From: Phycisphaerae bacterium | GTDB taxonomy: Bacteria > Planctomycetota > Phycisphaerae > UBA1845 | DNA length: 33,621 bases | Assembly (NCBI GenBank): GCA_029260055.1 | Contig: JAJDDX010000492.1 | Span: forward strand, 1 to 33,621 | Direction of reading: 5' to 3' | Shown: one piece after another, positions 30,876 through 33,621 of the stretch | How the letters are laid out: the number at the start of each line of letters is the position of its first letter | Numbering within the stretch: the first letter of the stretch is position 1 | Made by a program: the position numbers and the translations under genes | The notes under the pieces: model-generated | Told to the model about the DNA's origin: nothing | Database searches by the model: none | Seen by the model: only the letters and a program-made list of their open reading frames with translations

Positions 30876-33335
30876 ATGAAACGTCATACAAAAGTCACGA
30901 TGCTGACTCTGGCTGTGGTCGCCATAGCCGGGTGTACGCAATCCGACAAAGCGGCGATTCGAGCGATGCGGTTCGACAGTCCGCATTGGAAGAAAGATGC
31001 CGGACCCGATGCCGGCGCCAGGAAGGTGGGCACGCCGCAAATCCTTCCCAAGACCCACTTGGCGGCTGCTCGCCTGCTCGAACGGCAAGGCAAGATCAGC
31101 GATGCGATCGTGCAATACCGCAAGGCCATCGTCCTGAATCACAACTATGTCGATGCGTACCACCACCTCGGCGTGCTTCTGCTGCGCGTCGGCAAGCGGG
31201 CTGAGGCGGTCGGCGTGCTCAGCCGCGCGGTCGAGTTGCATCCGGACAACGCACTGCTGCGAAACAACCTGGGCTTTGCGCTCATGCTGATGGAGAGGTG
31301 GAGCCAAGCGGAGGAGCAACTCGTCAAAGCGACGAAGCTGCGACCCTACTTCGCTCGCGCGCAGGTCAACCTGGGCATGGTCTACAGCCGGCTGGGTCGT
31401 TTCGAGGACGCTTTCGCCAGTTTCGAAACCGTGCTGCCCACGATCGATGCCCACTACAACCTGGGGTTGATGTATCGGGGACAGCGCAAGTACATCGAAG
31501 CGGCGCATGAGTTCAACGAGATTCTTGCCATCAACGCGGAGTTCGCGGCGGCTTCTGAGCAGCTTCAGCAGATCTCTCGGCACCTGCCGCCGGCGCCTGA
31601 ACCGGAAGCGGTAGCCATGGTCGATGGCGCCGACACGCCGGATGAAACGGCAGTGCGGCCCGCGCCTCGGACGCCGTCGCGCAACGGTCTGACCGTCATG
31701 CACCCGCGAACGGATGTCACGCCCGCCGCGAAAACCAACACGGTCCGCAAGCCGAAGACTAGACCCGCCGCGAACACGCCGGTGATAGCGCCGCCGGAGA
31801 TTCACTACAGTTCACCGCAGGCCGACGCGTTTCCGTGTGACGAAGAGGACGAGTTCTTCGCGGAAACGGTCGTCGACGACACGCCGATCGCCAGCGATGA
31901 GATCGACCTGATCGTCAGCGAAGCGGACGATGTCGTCCCCGTGCGAGTCGTCACGAAGAAGACCGCCAGGCCGACGGCGCCTCCGACGCGTCCGACCAAG
32001 GCGGCGAGGGTGACCACACCGCCGGAGAAGACGCCTGCGCGAACCACACCCAAGGCGCCACGGCTCGAGACCTACGAAGAGCAGATCGTGGCCGGCTATG
32101 ATCCGCAATGCAGCGAGCTGTACGACATGTTCGTCTTGTTGCCTTCCGGCGACATTGGCCCGCTACGGGGCGAAGACTTCAGTTCGCCCGCTGACCAGAT
32201 CAACGCGAGCCCGGCTGAGTTGCCGATCGCCTCCGAAGCGTACGACGACGAACCGTTCTTCGTCATCGACCCGGCCATTCCGCTGGTGGAGCAGGGAAGC
32301 GGCACAGTCGTCGCCTCGACGGCTTCACAGGCCCCTCGGCCCGGCCCGGTGGCCGTGAGCCCGCAAGCGCTCCAGCCGATGGGGCCCGACGAGCCGGTTC
32401 ATCGCGTGGCCACACGCACGCCGGCTACCGGGATGCTCCCGATCGACTGGCTGGCGAACTTCGAGGAACTCAGTCGGATGTTGCCCGATCAGTTCGGCGC
32501 AGAGCCGTGCACAGTCGACGAGCCGCTGACGCTGACCGAGGCGATGGCGCTGCTCGAGCCGACGGGCATTCTCGGTCCGCCGACGCCTTACCGGTTCGTC
32601 ATCGATCACATGGATCTGGTGTCGGAAGGTGATGTCGAGCCGATCGTCGTTGAGCCGACCAAGGCGGCCACCAAGCCGATTCGACCGCGCACGTTCCGCG
32701 ACCTGGTCTCCGATCTTCGCGACATGCACGCGGAGCTGATTACGGTCCGTAGCGAGATCGTCTGCTGGGACCGCATGGCGACGGATTATGAAGTCCCGAC
32801 CAACACGGTGAGCTTCGCCGACCCGGGTCAGGCCGTGCTGGCGAGCTACACCGATGAGGTCAGGACGATCAGGCCCATCTCGACACGGACGCAGCGCGAG
32901 GCGGTCGTCCGGACGAAGGCCGCGCCGACCAAGACCAAGCCGGAGCGTCGCCCGACGATGGCGGCGAAGGTCAAGCCGGATGAGAAGAAGACCAAGAAGA
33001 CCGACAAAGTGAAGCGCAAGCCCGCGCCGCCGGCTGATGTGCCGAAGCGACAGCCGCAGTTCCACCAGATGTCCCGCCGAGACGTCGGTGTGAACGATCT
33101 ACTGGACTTACTATCCATCACGTCAAACGAGATGGCATGCTTCCGGGCGGCTGAGTTCGAGAGCATGCCGCCGCAGTCGGTCATCAACTGGTCCGAAGCG
33201 GACTTCTCGCCCAACCGCATCGCGTCGGAGGCGGACTACGACGCGACCTCGAAGGACGACAAGACGCGGAAGCCGAAGCGGCGGCGGTTCAAGGAGAACC
33301 GGCGCAGGCGTCCGATTCCACCCACACGTCGTTAG
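30876..33335 (+). CDS. Large TPR lipoprotein with disordered acidic/basic C-terminus
   Basis: 819 residues from ATG 30876 with GAGG 6 nt upstream; GTG 30864 is in frame but less likely. Lipobox IAGC (Cys20). Residues about 55-235 form TPR units: AARLLERQGKISDAIVQYRK, AYHHLGVLLLRVGKRAEAVG, LRNNLGFALMLMERWSQAEE, AQVNLGMVYSRLGRFEDAFA and HYNLGLMYRGQRKYIEAAHE. The rest is Pro/Thr/Lys-rich linkers around acidic segments, three of which share IASxEA (PIASDEI, PIASEAYDD, RIASEADYD). It ends in a very basic tail (RRRFKENRRRRPIPPTRR). Probably a periplasmic scaffold on the membrane; partner unknown, the OmpA-like lipoprotein being the best candidate. Confidence 0.85.
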   Translation: MKRHTKVTMLTLAVVAIAGCTQSDKAAIRAMRFDSPHWKKDAGPDAGARKVGTPQILPKTHLAAARLLERQGKISDAIVQYRKAIVLNHNYVDAYHHLGVLLLRVGKRAEAVGVLSRAVELHPDNALLRNNLGFALMLMERWSQAEEQLVKATKLRPYFARAQVNLGMVYSRLGRFEDAFASFETVLPTIDAHYNLGLMYRGQRKYIEAAHEFNEILAINAEFAAASEQLQQISRHLPPAPEPEAVAMVDGADTPDETAVRPAPRTPSRNGLTVMHPRTDVTPAAKTNTVRKPKTRPAANTPVIAPPEIHYSSPQADAFPCDEEDEFFAETVVDDTPIASDEIDLIVSEADDVVPVRVVTKKTARPTAPPTRPTKAARVTTPPEKTPARTTPKAPRLETYEEQIVAGYDPQCSELYDMFVLLPSGDIGPLRGEDFSSPADQINASPAELPIASEAYDDEPFFVIDPAIPLVEQGSGTVVASTASQAPRPGPVAVSPQALQPMGPDEPVHRVATRTPATGMLPIDWLANFEELSRMLPDQFGAEPCTVDEPLTLTEAMALLEPTGILGPPTPYRFVIDHMDLVSEGDVEPIVVEPTKAATKPIRPRTFRDLVSDLRDMHAELITVRSEIVCWDRMATDYEVPTNTVSFADPGQAVLASYTDEVRTIRPISTRTQREAVVRTKAAPTKTKPERRPTMAAKVKPDEKKTKKTDKVKRKPAPPADVPKRQPQFHQMSRRDVGVNDLLDLLSITSNEMACFRAAEFESMPPQSVINWSEADFSPNRIASEADYDATSKDDKTRKPKRRRFKENRRRRPIPPTRR

Positions 33336-33383
33336 CGGCCGCACCGAAAGCCGGCGCAAAGCGACCGGCACCAAGAACTCGAC

Positions 33384-33418
33384 ACGGGCACGTTCGACGA
33401 TCGGACGTGCCCGTTTTT
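33384..33418 (+). terminator. Intrinsic terminator of the lipoprotein operon
   Basis: A perfect 10-bp stem, ACGGGCACGT (33384-33393) / ACGTGCCCGT (33405-33414), with an 11-nt loop. The stem's last T is followed by TTTT. It lies about 50 nt after the TPR gene stop. Confidence 0.93.
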
Positions 33419-33460
33419 CATGCGCAAGTCGGGCACGCAGGAGGAGGAAGGGGCGCACAG

Positions 33461-33500
33461 TGGCTCCCCTCCTTCATAAGGAGGGGCTGGGGGAGGTTCT
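33461..33500 (+). repeat. C-rich palindromic repeat, copy E
   Basis: The cleanest copy: CCCCTCCTT (33466-33474), loop CAT, AAGGAGGGG (33478-33486), a perfect 9-bp stem, followed by CTGGGGGAGGT. It lies just past the operon terminator. The sequence beyond it to the window end (33501-33621) shows no gene. Confidence 0.8.
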
Positions 33501-33621
33501 TCTCCAGGCAGCCCCCCCAATCACTCTCTACGAGCGCGGAGACTTCGGTGTACCCTCGCGACTTCGGACATGGCGTGTGCCATCTACCCGGCCAAGAAAC
33601 CAGGTCAGGGTCGGGGACAAC

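Overview
The window is GC-rich bacterial chromosome, most likely from a planctomycete (Planctomycetota, possibly near Phycisphaerae). This placement is inferred, not proven. It rests on a GYF_2-like zinc-ribbon membrane protein, large secreted HEAT and TPR proteins, many small lipoproteins, and genes scattered as single units or short operons with frequently absent Shine-Dalgarno (SD) sites. No rRNA, tRNA, CRISPR array, transposase or integrase was found.

Layout. 1-255: a tandem hairpin array with a repeated GTGGCACCC tag. 271-3402 (-): leuS. 3584-4513 (+): zinc-ribbon/GYF_2-like membrane protein. 4522-5400 (-): alpha/beta hydrolase. 5513-7894 (+): secreted SGNH esterase fused to a GH20 hexosaminidase. 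8065-9177 (+): nucleotidyltransferase-HD protein. 9178-14965: accessory-looking stretch holding a lipoprotein, an ABC-ATPase/GNAT fusion (COG2401-like), a self-cleaving CI/LexA-type repressor and a lower-GC Fic protein, with four of the window's five C-rich palindromic repeats. 14966-16961 (-): prpBC (methylcitrate cycle). 17047-20037 (-): sugar transferase and secreted HEAT protein. 20415-21380: two small lipoproteins. 21637 or 21607-22710 (+): cation/Ca2+ exchanger. 22773-24798 (-): folC and an RCK_N protein with an antitoxin-like N-terminus. 25138-26235 (+): aroB. 26246-29730 (-): M19 dipeptidase, GT-C glycosyltransferase and Maf. 30328-33335 (+): two-lipoprotein operon (OmpA-like, TPR) closed by an intrinsic terminator.

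The most unusual unit is the repressor plus ABC-GNAT pair at 10.8-13.2 kb. The repressor has an intact Ala-Gly cleavage site and a Ser/Lys dyad. AT-rich inverted repeats sharing CAATAT half-sites overlap its own start codon and the -35 box of a near-consensus promoter for the ABC-GNAT gene. This looks like an inducible, damage-responsive switch driving an ATPase-acetyltransferase of unknown function.

A second theme is leaderless expression. folC, aroB, maf and the M19 gene each have a TACAAT or TAGAAT -10 hexamer only 6-8 nt before the start codon, whereas the secreted and lipoprotein genes mostly carry SD sites.
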